DNA of 64,000 bases from Comamonadaceae bacterium M7527 (GTDB lineage: Bacteria; Pseudomonadota; Gammaproteobacteria; Burkholderiales; Burkholderiaceae_C): positions 992,001-1,056,000 of the forward strand of contig CP087990.1 in NCBI GenBank assembly GCA_021044545.1, read 5' to 3'. The notes beneath the pieces are model-generated. The model saw nothing but the letters and a program-made list of their open reading frames with translations. It did no database searches and was not told where the DNA came from. Shown here piece after piece: positions 18,728 through 29,624 of the stretch. The number at the start of each line of letters is the position of its first letter. Within the stretch, counting starts at the first letter, position 1. A program made the translations under genes and the position numbers.

Positions 18728-19189
18728 ATGCCACACAGCTACGGCATAGGTCAGTTGGCCAAACGACTGCATTGCGCTGTTCAAACGCTGCGGTATTACG
18801 AACGTATAGGCCTAATCACACCGCCACACCGAACCGAAGGCAACCAACGGCGCTACAGCGATGCACACCTGAGCCAGCTGCGCTTTATTCGCCACGCCCG
18901 AGAGCTGGGCTTCTCACTGGAGGCTATCCATTCCTTGCTGCGCTTGTCGCGCCATGGCGACGAGCCCTGCGATGAGGCCAATGCCATTGCCCAAGCGCAA
19001 CTAACAGCCGTGCGCTCTAGGTTGGCCCGACTAAAGGCGCTAGAGGCGCAGCTGGCACAGATGGTAGGGGCTTGTGAGGGCCATACAGTGGCGCATTGTC
19101 GGGTGATTGAAGTGCTGCAAGACCATGCCTTGTGCTTGCATGACCACGACGTTGCGCCCCCTGACAAGCCCGGGGCGAACCACGCCTAA
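18728..19189 (+). CDS. MerR-family heavy-metal-responsive regulator
   Basis: A 153-residue MerR protein: HTH at residues 5-42 (IGQLAKRLHCAVQTLRYYER), followed by the dimer helix. Cys81, Cys116 and Cys124 are spaced as in the CadR/PbrR subgroup, which binds soft divalent metals. Cys136 and a HDHD tail may add ligands. I chose ATG 18728, where the family N-terminus begins; upstream in-frame sequence covers the promoter. It should control the divergent CDF gene through the 19-bp-spacer promoter. The exact metal is not certain. Confidence 0.88.
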   Translation: MPHSYGIGQLAKRLHCAVQTLRYYERIGLITPPHRTEGNQRRYSDAHLSQLRFIRHARELGFSLEAIHSLLRLSRHGDEPCDEANAIAQAQLTAVRSRLARLKALEAQLAQMVGACEGHTVAHCRVIEVLQDHALCLHDHDVAPPDKPGANHA

Positions 19190-19323
19190 TTGGCGCAACT
19201 TGCCTTTGGCCATCGCCCTCTATTTACAAAGCAGATAAGCAAGGCGAGGCATATTTGGCTATGCTATGGCCACCGAGCAGTGTTGCTCGACATTACCGCG
19301 GCATTGCAGCCCCATCGCTTAGC

Positions 19324-20529
19324 ATGAAATCATCAAAATTGACCGGCCTGGTCGCCGCTTTGGCTACTGGCATTGCAGCCTTGTACTGGCTGGCGCCTAC
19401 ATGGCTACCCACTGCCCTGCAACCCCACAGTGCCGCTGCACAACCAGGACAACAAGGCAGTGCAGGCGCTGCTGGCAGGCGTAGTGGCTTTGGCGGCCCC
19501 ACGGCAGTGAGCTTGCAGGAGGTGGTGATTGGCGACGTACCCATGTCTTTGCAAGCCCCTGGCAGCGTGGTGGCCCAGCAGTCTGTGGTGTTGAGGTCTC
19601 AAGTGGGCGCCACCATCAAACGGGTGGTCGCCAAAGAAGGCAGCCGTGTTGCCGCGGGTGAGTTGCTGTTTGAGCTGGATGCACGCGGTGTACAGGCGGA
19701 ACTGGCCAAAGCGCAAGCGCAGCTGGCCAAGTCACAGGCCACACTCGCCGACTTGCAAAATCAATTGTTGCGCGCCAAGGCACTCAAAGACCAAGCCTTT
19801 GTATCGGGCAGCGCTGTTGACAGCGCACAAAGCCAAGTCGGCGCACAAATGGCACAAGTTGCCGCTGATCAAGCCAGCGTCAGAGCCCAGCAGGTGCAGC
19901 TGAGCCTGTATCAAGTGCGTGCACCATTTGCAGGCCGCGTGGGCGCCATTGACGTGAGTGCTGGCACCCTGGTCAGCGCTGGCGCATCGGCCACGCCCCT
20001 GGCCACACTCACACAGTTCAACCCCATAGGCGTGAAGTTTTCCCTTCCAGAGTCTGCCCTCAGTGCGGTAGCCAACGCTGGCACCGGACGTGAAGTCAGC
20101 GTGCGCTTGGCCAGCAGCAACCCAAGCATGGACACCACAAGCCACATGGGGCAGCTCACGCTGATTGACAACTTGGTCAACCCCGCCACAGGCATGCTAA
20201 CCCTCAAGGCGACATTGGCCAACGACGACAACGCCTTGTGGCCAGGCCAATTTGTAGATGTGAGTCTGAGCGTCGCAACGCTCAACAATGTGGCCAAAAT
20301 CGCGCAAGGTGCGGTGGCAATTTCAGACCAAGGTGCCAGCGTGTTTGTGATGGGCGACAACGGCAAAGCCCAAGTCAAACCCATCAGGATATTGCACACC
20401 ATGGATGACATGGCTGTCGTGTCAGGCTTGAGCAGTGGCGACAAAGTGGTGGTAGACGGCAGGCAAAACGTCAAGCCCGGTGGCTTGTTGCGTGATATCA
20501 ATGCGCCTGCTACCAAACCCACTAAATAA
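19324..20529 (+). CDS. RND efflux periplasmic adaptor subunit
   Basis: A 401-residue HlyD/AcrA-type membrane fusion protein. It has an N-terminal membrane or signal segment (about 7-24), a biotinyl-lipoyl-like half (VGATIKRVVAKEGSRVAAGELLFELD), a coiled-coil hairpin rich in Ala/Gln/Lys (about 120-190), and a second lipoyl half (YQVRAPFAGRVGAIDVSAGTLV). It bridges the RND pump encoded next to an outer-membrane channel. No channel gene is nearby, so a shared TolC-like protein is inferred. ATG 19324 was chosen over a TTG-like upstream extension. Confidence 0.9.
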   Translation: MKSSKLTGLVAALATGIAALYWLAPTWLPTALQPHSAAAQPGQQGSAGAAGRRSGFGGPTAVSLQEVVIGDVPMSLQAPGSVVAQQSVVLRSQVGATIKRVVAKEGSRVAAGELLFELDARGVQAELAKAQAQLAKSQATLADLQNQLLRAKALKDQAFVSGSAVDSAQSQVGAQMAQVAADQASVRAQQVQLSLYQVRAPFAGRVGAIDVSAGTLVSAGASATPLATLTQFNPIGVKFSLPESALSAVANAGTGREVSVRLASSNPSMDTTSHMGQLTLIDNLVNPATGMLTLKATLANDDNALWPGQFVDVSLSVATLNNVAKIAQGAVAISDQGASVFVMGDNGKAQVKPIRILHTMDDMAVVSGLSSGDKVVVDGRQNVKPGGLLRDINAPATKPTK

Positions 20530-20540
20530 GCGCCAGCGCC

Positions 20541-23500
20541 ATGAACTTGACTGAACTCTTTATTCGCCGTCCCGTGATGACGGTGCTGCTGAATCTCGCG
20601 CTGATTGCAGTGGGTGCGGCGGCCTTGGGTAGCATTCCGGTGGCCGCGTTGCCACGGTACGACACACCCACCATCAACGTGTCTGCCCGCCTCAGTGGTG
20701 CCAGCCCAGAGACCATGGCGCGCTCTGTGGCCTTGCCACTTGAGAAGCAGTTCTCCACCATTGCAGGCGTCAACGCCATCACGTCGACCAGCTCGTTGGG
20801 TAGAACCTCCATCACACTGGAGTTCAGCCCAGACCGCGACATTGACGCTGCCGCTGGTGACGTGCAGGCTGCACTATTACGCACACAGCGCTCGCTACCG
20901 TCTGAAATGGCAGACTTGCCGAGCTACCGCAAAGTCAACCCGGCAGACGCGCCTATTTTGATCATGGCCTTGAGCTCGCCAACCTTGGCACTCACGCAGG
21001 TCACCGATTTTGCCGAGAACTTGGTCTCACCCTCTTTGTCAACCATTGACGGTGTAGCCCAAGTGACGGTGTGGGGCGCCAAACGCTATGCAGTGCGCGT
21101 ACAAGCCAATCCTGAAGAGCTGGCGTTAAGAGGCCTCACACTTGACGACGTGGCCAACGCGATCAGGGCAGCAAATGCCAACTCGCCCATGGGACAGATT
21201 CAGGGAAGCTCACAAACCCTAATTATTGAGGCCAACACACAGCTGCAAAGCGCGGCCCAATTTCGCGACTTGATTGTGACCGTCAAGGACGGCACACCGG
21301 TATACCTGCGCGATGTTGCCGTCATTCGCGACGGCTCTGAAAACGAAACGTCTCTGAGCCGCTACAACGGTACGCCGTCTATTATTCTGGCTGTGCAACG
21401 CCAGCCAGACGCCAATACCGTTGCCGTGATTGATGCGATTTACGCCGCCATACCCAAACTGCAAGAGCAGTTACCCAGCGACGTCAAACTCAACACACTC
21501 AATGACAGAGGCGTGTCCATCAGAGACGCGCTCAACGACATCTACTTCACCTTGGCGCTGACCATTGTGTTGGTGGTGCTGGTGATATTTCTATTTTTAC
21601 GCCGCGTCTCAGCAACCGTCATTCCAGCGCTGTCCATACCCGTGTCATTGGTATCGGCCATGTCACTGCTGTACTACTTTGACTACAGCCTGGACAACAT
21701 CTCCATGCTGGGCATTACCTTGGCCGTGGGCCTGGTGGTAGACGATGCCATCGTGATGCTGGAGAACATTGTTCGCCACATTGAAAACGGCATGCAGCCG
21801 TTTGCTGCGGCCATCAAAGGTGCGCGTGAAGTGGCCTTCACCATCATTTCCATTTCGATTTCGCTGGTGGCTGTGCTGATTCCAATCTTCTTCATGCCGG
21901 GCACACTGGGTTTGTTGTTCCACGAGTTCGCGGTCGTCGTGGGCTTGGCCATCATGGTCTCTGCTGTGGTATCGCTCACATTGGTGCCTATGCTGTGCAG
22001 CCGCTACCTGGGTGCACACCGCCCAGACACTGCAACCCAAGAGCAAGGCTGGGCTCACACCAGCACGCAGTGGTTTGAAGACATTTTTCAAACCACATTG
22101 CGCGGCTATGCCCGCGCCTTGGATTGGGCCTTGGCACACAAGCCCGTCATGGTCGGCGTCACACTGGCCAGCGTGGCCTTGACCGTGGGGCTATTCATGA
22201 GCATGCCCAAGGGATTTTTTCCACAAGAAGACATTGGCCAAGTCATGGCCAGTGTGGTGGGCGCTGAAGATGTTGGCCCGGAAACCATGCAACGCTTGCT
22301 GGACGACGTAGCAGCTCGCACCCAGCAAAACCCCGCCGTGGCCGGTATGGCAGCCGCTGTATTTGGTGGCAACAGTGCGCGCATGTTTCTCACGCTAAAG
22401 CCCAAATCTGAACGCGGCGACCTCAAGGCCGTGTTGGCCAGCTTGCGCAAAGACACTGCTGGTGTGGCTGGCGTTAAAGTGTTTTTTATTCCGCTACAAA
22501 ACCTTCGTGTGGGCGGACGCACCAGTCGCAGCCAATACCAATACACCTTGCAAAGCGTTAGCGGCAATGCGCTGGGCGACTGGGCCAACAAGGTCATGGA
22601 CAAGCTCAAGGAGGACGAGCGTTTTGCCGACGTTACCAGCGACTCCGAGCGTGGTGCCTTGCAAGCCGAAGTGGTGATTGACCGCGCGCGCGCGCAAGTG
22701 CTGGGCATTACCAATCAGTCGCTGCGCAACATGATGTACTCGGCGTTTGGTGAGCGTCAGGTGGCCAGCATCTACACAGACTCGGCACTTGGTCGGTGAT
22801 ACTGACCATTGACAACCCCTCGCAGCAAAACGAACAAGACCTGATGCAGCTGCACCTGCGCACTGCCAGCGGTGACTTGGTGCCTTTATCGGCCTTTGCC
22901 AGTGTCAAGCGCAGCCTTGGTCCTACCAGCATCAACCATCAAGGCCAGTTGCAAGCGGTCACCATCAGCTTCAACCTGAACGCCGGCATTCCTTTGGGCC
23001 AGGCCACTGCCGCACTGGACGGCTACGTGAAAGACATAGGCTTGCCCCCCAACGTCATCACAAGCTATGGCGGAGAAGCTGCGGTTTTTCAAGAATCTCA
23101 AACAAGCCAAGTGGTATTGCTACTGGCAGCCGTTGTGGTGATTTACATACTGCTGGGTATGCTTTACGAGAGCTACATACACCCTATTACGATTCTGGCG
23201 GGCTTGCCATCGGCGGTGGTGGGCGGTTTGCTCACGCTGCAGTTGTTTGGTCAGGACATCACCATCATCGCCACCATTGGTTGCTAATGCTCATTGGCAT
23301 TGTCAAGAAGAATGCCATCATGATGATTGACTTTGCTTTGGCCGCTCAACGCGAACAAGGCCTGGCCGCGCTTGAGGCCATCAGGCAAGCCTGCTTGCTG
23401 CGCTTTAGACCCATCATGATGACCACACTGACTGCTGCCATTGGTGCGCTACCCATTGCCTTGGGCCATGGCGCCAGTGCAGAGCTGCGCCAACCGCTGG

Positions 23501-23634
23501 GCTTGGCAGTTGTTGGCGGTCTGGTGCTGTCACAAGTGGTGACGCTGTTCATCACACCTGTCATCTATGTGCTGCTGGACAGGTTTAGCGGGGTTGGGCC
23601 TATTACAACCCCAGCCGACGCCGCCAACGCCTAG
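20541..23634 (+). CDS. RND multidrug efflux transporter, two frameshifts
   Basis: Joined across two breaks, the product is about 1030 residues, the normal length for an AcrB/MdtB-type proton-driven pump. Seen: the N-terminal helix after [11 protein letters not shown], the porter domains, and [19 protein letters not shown] in TM4, which holds the proton-relay aspartates. The frame shifts near 22795 (GGTCGGTGA, one G short) and again near 23280 (GGTTGC, one T short). Both are single-base losses and flanking protein is continuous. It forms an operon with the adaptor gene. Substrates are unknown; whether the breaks are real decides if the pump works. Confidence 0.85.
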
Positions 23635-23638
23635 CCGC

Positions 23639-26600
23639 CTAGTCGTACACCACGTGGGCTTGTTGCTCATGGGCGTTGGCCGCCCATGACGCAAGCGCTG
23701 CATCCGTCGGAAAGAACAGCGCTTGCTCGCCAAGCTGCAAGTCACAGTGCGCACCGTCACGCAACAAACGCATGCGCACGCGAAGGCCTTTGGTTACCTC
23801 TCCGGCCTCGGTGTATTCGGTGCGCGGAGGAAAGTCTTTCACCAGCTGGCGTACGTTGGGCGACTGGCCGTTAACCGTCACATGCAGGTATTTGCCAAAC
23901 CGGCAGCGCGCCTGCGCCAAGCTCCAGACTTGTTGAATTTTGAGACGTATGCCACCGGAAAACCTGTCGGGCTGAGCGACCGCTTGCACCACAATAAATT
24001 CGTCGTCTTTGAGCAAGTTGCGATGCTGGTTGAGCAAGTTTTCGTCTGCTGCAGCTTCAATCACACCGGACTTGTCGTCCAACTTAAACAAACCCAAACG
24101 CCCGCGCTGACCACTGATAACACGCAACTCAGTCACGATACCAGCCAGCACCAGGCTGTCACGCGAGTCCACCAGGTCAGCAATGTTGAGTTTGGCAAAA
24201 CGGCGCACTTCAGTGGCCACTTCATCGAACAGGTGGCCAGACAAAAAGAAGCCCACCGCTGTCTTTTCAAGTGTTAAACGCTCTTTCACACTCCATGGTG
24301 TGGCCTGCACCATGTCTGGCTCTTGGGTGCTGCTACCGTGGGCGTCATCCCCCATGTCAAATAAACCCACTTGGTCGGCGTTGGCCGCCTGGGCCGCCGC
24401 GTATTCAAAGGCACGTTCAACACTGGCCAGCAGACTGGCCCGGTTCAAGTCAATGCTGTCAAACGCGCCAGCCTTGATCAGTGCCTCTACTGTGCGCTTG
24501 TTCACGCGGCCTTTGTCTACGCGGGCACAGAAGTCAAACAACGATTTAAACGGCCCGCCCTCATTGCGCGCAGCCACTATGGACTCAATGGCCTGCTCAC
24601 CAGAGCCTTTGATAGCGCCCAAACCATAGCGCACGCTTTGGTCAGTCACTGGCTCAAAGCGGTATACGCCTCTATTCACGTCTGGCGCCTCGAAGGTGAT
24701 GCCCATCTCCAAAGCATCGCCATACAACACACGCAGCTTGTCGGTGTCGCCCATTTCAATGGTCATGTTGGCGGCGTAAAACTCTGCCGTGTAGTGCACC
24801 TTGAGCCAGCCTGTGTGATAGGCCAGCAAAGAATAGGCTGCGGCGTGTGACTTGTTAAAGCCGTAGCCGGCAAACTTCTCCATCAAGTCAAACACTTCGT
24901 CGGCTTTTTCTTGAGAGATATTTTGCTTGGCTGCACCAGCGCGGAACAGCTCACGCTGCTTTACCATTTCTTCCAGCTTTTTCTTACCCATGGCCCGGCG
25001 CAGCATGTCAGCGCCGCCCAGCGAGTAGCCCGCCAGTACCTGTGCCACCTGCATCACCTGTTCTTGATAGACCATGATGCCGTAGGTCTCTTCCAGCACG
25101 GGCTTAACCAATGGGTGTGGATACTCCACCTCTTCGCGGCCATGCTTGCGCGCCACAAAGGTTGGGATCAAGTCCATAGGGCCAGGGCGGTACAACGCGT
25201 TGAGGGCAATCAAATCTTCCAGGCGGCTGGGTTTGGCATCGCGCAACATGCCTTGCATGCCGCGACTTTCAAACTGAAACACGCCTCGGTCTGACCGCGC
25301 GAGAACAAGGCATAGACCTTGCTGTCGTTAATGGGTACATCTTCAAATCTAAAGTTGGCTTGGCCTTTGTGTCGCTGCACGATGAGCTGGCGCGCCAACT
25401 CCAGAATAGTGAGCGTGGCCAAGCCCAAGAAGTCAAACTTGACCAAGCCCACCGCTTCCACGTCGTCCTTGTCGTATTGGCTCACCGCAGATTCGCTACC
25501 GGGCTGCTGATAAAGGGGACAGAAGTCTGTGAGCTTGCCAGGCGCAATCAACACACCACCGGCGTGCATGCCCACGTTACGCGTCATACCTTCCAGCTTT
25601 TGTGCCATTTCCAACAGCGTGCGCACGTCTTCTTCGCGCTCTAGGCGCTCTGCAAGCTGCGGCTCTTGCTCGATAGCCTGTGCGATAGTGACTTGGGTGC
25701 CAGGCTTGTTGGGTATAAGCTTGGAAATACCATCGCAAAAGCCATAGGCAAAGTCCATCACACGGCCCACGTCGCGAATCGCGGCGCGGGCAGCCATGGT
25801 GCCAAAGGTGGCGATTTGACTCACCGCGTTGCGCCCGTACTTGTCTTTCACATAGTCAATCACGCGGTCGCGATTGCCTTGGCAAAAGTCAATATCAAAG
25901 TCGGGCATGGACACACGCTCTGGGTTCAAGAAGCGCTCAAACAACAAGTTGTATTGAAGCGGGTCAAGGTCTGTAATGCCCAGCGAGTAAGCCACCAAAG
26001 AGCCAGCGCCAGAACCTCGACCTGGACCCACTGGGCAGCCATTGTTTTTGGCCCAGTTGATGAAGTCCCCCACAATCAGGAAGTAGCCTGGGAAGCCCAT
26101 GTTGAGAATGGTTTCAATCTCAAAATTCAAGCGGTCGACATAGCGCTCTTGCTGCGCATCACGCGCAGCCACATCTGGGTACAAGTGCTCCAAGCGGCGC
26201 TGTAAACCTTCGTGCGACAACTGGCGAAAGTAGTCCGCCATGGGCATAGGCACGCCGTCCACAAGTGGCGTTGGGAAGTCCGGCAGCTGCGGCTCACCCA
26301 GCGTGAGCGTGACGTTGCAGCGCTTGGCCACCTCTACCGCGTTGGTCAGCGCACTGGGCACATCAGCAAACAAGGTTTGCATTTCGCCGCCTGACTTGAA
26401 ATATTGCTCACGGGTAAAGCGACGCACACGGCGACGGTTGGCCAGCATTTCGCCCTCGGCAATACAAACGCGCGCCTCGTGGCTTTCATAATCGTCTGGC
26501 GTTAAAAACTGAATCGGGTGGGTGGCCACCACGGGCAAGCCCAGCCTTGCCGCCAAGGGCACGCAAGCCAGCACGTGGCGCTCGTCATCGTCTCGCCCAG

Positions 26601-27150
26601 CGCGTTGAATCTCCAGGTAAAAGCGATGGGTAAAGGTTTGTGCAAAGGTCAAGGCCAAACGCCCTGCCCGCCCTTCATCGCCAGCCACCAAAGCGCGCCC
26701 TACTGGGCCCGCTTGCGCACCTGCCAATACGATAAGCCCTGCGTTTAACTCTTGCAGCCAGGCCCACTGCACGGCAGCCTGGTCGCGCGCGCTGGTTTGA
26801 GTCCAGGCCCGCGCCAACAATTCACACAGGTTTAAGTAGCCTTGGTTGTTTTGTGCCAGCAACACCACGCGCGATAGTGTGGGAGCCATACCGGGCATGG
26901 CCGACTTGGGCTCGGCATCATCGGGCACCCCCACCAACATCACCTCAGCGCCGATCAAAGGCTTAACGCCGGCAGCCCTGGCCTTCTTGTAAAACTTGAC
27001 CATGCCATACAAGTTGCTAAGGTCGGTCATGGCCAATGCAGGCTGCCCGTTGGCGGCGGCGGTCTTGACGGCATCGGGCACACGAACGGCACCATCAACA
27101 ACTGAGAACTCGGTATGCAGGCGAAGGTGAACAAAAGGCGCTGAAGTCAT
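23639..27150 (-). CDS. dnaE: DNA polymerase III alpha subunit, one frameshift
   Basis: The replicative polymerase, about 1170 residues once joined, is the usual length. It has the PHP domain at the start (VHLRLHTEFSVVDGA), the palm with catalytic aspartates in PDFDIDFCQGNRDRVIDY, GPGRGSGAGSLVAY, and the C-terminal OB domain. The frame breaks near 25282 within EAVFQFESRGMQGML, where one base of a GG pair is missing. Because dnaE is essential and both halves are perfectly conserved, a consensus error is far likelier than a real mutation. It is transcribed alone and diverges from the small gene at 27209. Confidence 0.95.
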
Positions 27151-27208
27151 GTGTCTATTTTAGGTTTCTATTGGGCCTAAACGCCGCCGCCTCAGTCACA
27201 ATGCTTGC

Positions 27209-27613
27209 ATGCACGGCACACCCCTCAACATCGTCCTGTTGGACTCCATATCTGCCATCTCTGACGCACAGGCAGGCACAGTGGTGGTAAGCGGTTCGCA
27301 CGGCGGCAGCTCTGCTGCTGACTTTGTACTGGCCGCGTCAACCCGCAACGTGCACGCTACAATCCCGGCTAAACCAGTGCTGGTAGTGCTCAATGACGCG
27401 GGGGTGGGCAAAGACCAAGCAGGCATTGCCGCTTTGGCCATGTTGCAAGCGCACGGCATTGCATGCGCGTGCTACAGCCACAACAGTGCACGCATTGGTG
27501 AGGCGCAAGACGCACTGGACAACGGCGTTATCAGCGCACTCAACGAGACCGCTTCTGATCTGGGCTTGAGTAGCGGGCAAACGGTGTTAGCCGCTGTTAA
27601 AGCCCTGTCCTAG
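27209..27613 (+). CDS. Conserved hypothetical protein with GSHGG and NDAGVGKD motifs
   Basis: I do not recognise a named family for this 134-residue protein. It has alternating beta/alpha hydrophobic segments suggesting a small Rossmann-like fold: VVVSGSHGGSSAADFVLA, KPVLVVLNDAGVGKDQAGIA, GIACACYSHNSARIGEAQD. GSHGG and NDAGVGKD look like turn motifs that could bind a ligand or metal. No signal peptide or membrane segment is present. It is divergent from dnaE and ends before a bidirectional terminator. Codon use matches its neighbours, so it is a real gene. Confidence 0.7.
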   Translation: MHGTPLNIVLLDSISAISDAQAGTVVVSGSHGGSSAADFVLAASTRNVHATIPAKPVLVVLNDAGVGKDQAGIAALAMLQAHGIACACYSHNSARIGEAQDALDNGVISALNETASDLGLSSGQTVLAAVKALS

Positions 27614-27716
27614 CGGTTAAACCACAGCTACAGTTGCTGAGCGTTTGTGTGTTGAGGTGTGCACGTATGCCTCGCGGCGATGATCGCTGCGCCCGTTTAA
27701 CGAGACGCCCCAACAT

Positions 27717-27745
27717 AAAAAAAGCGCCCATTACAGGCGCTTTTT
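27717..27745. terminator. Bidirectional intrinsic terminator
   Basis: A perfect stem AAAAAGCGCC / GGCGCTTTTT with loop CATTACA, flanked by an A-run on the left and T-run on the right, so it can stop transcription in both directions. It lies between the end of the small gene at 27613 and the end of soxB at 27773, which converge here, and closes the sox operon. Confidence 0.85.
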
Positions 27746-27772
27746 CCACATCACAGCAGCAGTGTGACCTGC

Positions 27773-29494
27773 TTAGGCAATGCCCAGGTTGCCGGCCATA
27801 TTTTTAAGCGTTGGCATATTGAGCTTGCGCGGCTTGATCGTCTTTTCTGACTTGAGGTAAGTCTCCATGACGTCCCAAATAGGCTCGCCTGTGACGCCTG
27901 CACCTACAGGCGCCCAGCCGGCCACCTTATAGGTTTTACCCGCGTCAATGGCTTTACCGTTGAGCTCCATATTGCTGATACGCTTGCCAGAGTCGGCCAA
28001 CGGGTCGCAAGCGTATTGCAAGCCGCCTACGCGCACCATGTCACCGCCTTGCTGGTAGTAGGGGTCTGGGTTAAAGAGGTTGTCGCAAACGTCTTCCAAA
28101 ATAGTCTTGATCATCTCGCCGCTCATGTCTGTAACCGTAGTGGCCGGGTAAGTGATGGCCACCTGGTCCATGAGGTGATCGCGGGTGATGGCCTGGCCTG
28201 GCAATATGGTGGTACCCCAGCGGAAGCCTGGCGAGAAAGCAATTTCAGCGTCTTTAACAGCCATCAGACCATCCACAATAAGCTGGTCCCAAGAGCCGTT
28301 GAAGTTGCCACGACGGTACAACAAACCTTCACTGATCGCCAGCTTTTCATCCAGCTTGTCTTGGTATGGCGCACGCACTTTATCAATGTAGCTTTGCATC
28401 TCGGCGTCGGCTGGCAGCAAGTTGGCAAACACTGGCATGAGCTTGTAGCGGAAGTCTTGCACCTTGCCGCCGCGCACGTCAAAGTCAAGCACGCCCAGGA
28501 ACTTGGAGTTGGAACCCGCATTGGTCACCAAGGTCTGACCGCCTGCGTTTTTAACCACCACAGGTGCAGGCACACCGTCGTGGGTATGGCCGCCCATAAT
28601 GGCGTCTATACCCGTCACGCGCGATGCCATTTTGATGTCCACGTCCATGCCGTTGTGTGACAACACCACCACTACTTGCGCACCCTTTGCGCGCGCCTCA
28701 TCCACCATTTGCTGCATGTGGTCGTCTTTGATACCAAAGGTCCAGTCAGACACCATGTGGCGTGGGTTGGCGATGGGCGTGTAAGGGAAGGCTTGACCAA
28801 TGACAGCCACTGGCACGCCATTCATTTCACGAATCACGTAAGGCTTAAAGACCTGATCACCAAAGTCACTGGTGTGCACGTTTTGGGCCAAAAACTCAAT
28901 TTGGCCGGCAAAGTCTTTTTCGATAATTTCGGTTACGCGCTCAGCACCCAGGGTGAACTCCCAGTGCGGCGTCATGAGGTTGACACCCAGCAACTTGCAA
29001 GCATCGACCATGTCTTGGCCGTTAGTCCACAGTGCAGTCGCCGAACCTTGCCAGGTATCACCACCGTCTAGCAACAAAGCGTGGGGGCGGCTGGCGCGTA
29101 CCTGTTTGACCAAGGTGGCCAAATGCGCGAAACCGCCTACCTTGCCGTAAGTGGCAGCGGCTTGCTCAAAGTTGAGGTAGGTAAACGCGTGGGCTTGGGG
29201 CGAGTTGGCAGGAATCTTGAAGTAGTTCAACAAGTTTTCGCCTACCAGGTGCGGTGGCCTACCCAATGCATCGGCCACGCCCAGGTTCACACTGGGCTCG
29301 CGAAAGTAAATAGGGTTTAGCTGCGCGTGGCAGTCTGTAAAGTGCATGAAGCTGACGTTGCCAAACTTGGGCAGCTCGTACAAGCGTTGCGCAGCGGCCA
29401 TGTCGCCCGCTAACACTTCTTTTTGGCCCAGCGCCATACCGCCCGCGCTGGCCACGGCCAACAACTGCAAAAATTCGCGACGTCCTATGCTCAT
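27773..29494 (-). CDS. soxB: Thiosulfohydrolase SoxB
   Basis: SoxB hydrolyses the terminal sulfonate from SoxY-bound thiosulfate, releasing sulfate, in the periplasm. The 573-residue protein starts with a Tat signal (GRREFLQLLAVASAGG). The dimanganese metallophosphatase motifs are visible: HFTDCHAQ, LDGGDTWQGS, SHNGMD and GGHTHDG, followed by a 5'-nucleotidase-like C-terminal domain. It is last in the sox cluster, behind a terminator in the soxX-soxB gap and a copy of the 20-bp sox element, so it may be made from its own promoter. Confidence 0.96.
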   Translation of the reverse strand: MSIGRREFLQLLAVASAGGMALGQKEVLAGDMAAAQRLYELPKFGNVSFMHFTDCHAQLNPIYFREPSVNLGVADALGRPPHLVGENLLNYFKIPANSPQAHAFTYLNFEQAAATYGKVGGFAHLATLVKQVRASRPHALLLDGGDTWQGSATALWTNGQDMVDACKLLGVNLMTPHWEFTLGAERVTEIIEKDFAGQIEFLAQNVHTSDFGDQVFKPYVIREMNGVPVAVIGQAFPYTPIANPRHMVSDWTFGIKDDHMQQMVDEARAKGAQVVVVLSHNGMDVDIKMASRVTGIDAIMGGHTHDGVPAPVVVKNAGGQTLVTNAGSNSKFLGVLDFDVRGGKVQDFRYKLMPVFANLLPADAEMQSYIDKVRAPYQDKLDEKLAISEGLLYRRGNFNGSWDQLIVDGLMAVKDAEIAFSPGFRWGTTILPGQAITRDHLMDQVAITYPATTVTDMSGEMIKTILEDVCDNLFNPDPYYQQGGDMVRVGGLQYACDPLADSGKRISNMELNGKAIDAGKTYKVAGWAPVGAGVTGEPIWDVMETYLKSEKTIKPRKLNMPTLKNMAGNLGIA

Positions 29495-29511
29495 ACAAAT
29501 ATCCCTTGTTA

Positions 29512-29531
29512 ATTGATTACTGATATTTAAA
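29512..29531 (-). promoter_or_regulatory. Repeated sox element, copy upstream of soxB
   Basis: ATTGATTACTGATATTTAAA (plus-strand reading) lies 18 bases before the soxB start. A copy with one mismatch lies upstream of the ArsR-type regulator gene at 35366-35385. Two near-identical 20-mers placed before two starts of the same gene cluster suggest an operator for the sox regulator. AT-rich sequence around it could also supply a -10 box for soxB. Confidence 0.6.
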
Positions 29532-29535
29532 CTTT

Positions 29536-29566
29536 AAAAAATGGTCGAGACAAAAATCTCGACCAT
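29536..29566 (-). terminator. Intrinsic terminator in soxX-soxB gap
   Basis: Read on the minus strand, ATGGTCGAGA, loop TTTTTG and TCTCGACCAT form a perfect 10-bp stem followed directly by a run of T. This is a strong Rho-independent terminator placed 42 bases before soxB and after soxX. It should cut read-through from the upstream sox genes into soxB. Confidence 0.85.
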
Positions 29567-29572
29567 TCGGTC

Positions 29573-29612
29573 AGGTTTCAACCGCACACCGCCTGCTGCA
29601 CGATTGAAACCT
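29573..29612 (-). repeat. Inverted repeat just after soxX
   Basis: AGGTTTCAA (29573-29581) and TTGAAACCT (29604-29612) are a perfect 9-bp inverted repeat around a 22-base loop. It lies between the soxX stop and the terminator at 29536-29566. No T-run follows it, so it could protect the soxX mRNA 3' end or bind a protein. Function is not known. Confidence 0.5.
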
Positions 29613-29624
29613 CAAGCCACACTA

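Noticed and set aside
22796..23634. Two small genes after the RND pump
   Set aside because: Both are in-order pieces of the RND transporter and join it when one base is restored at each break.
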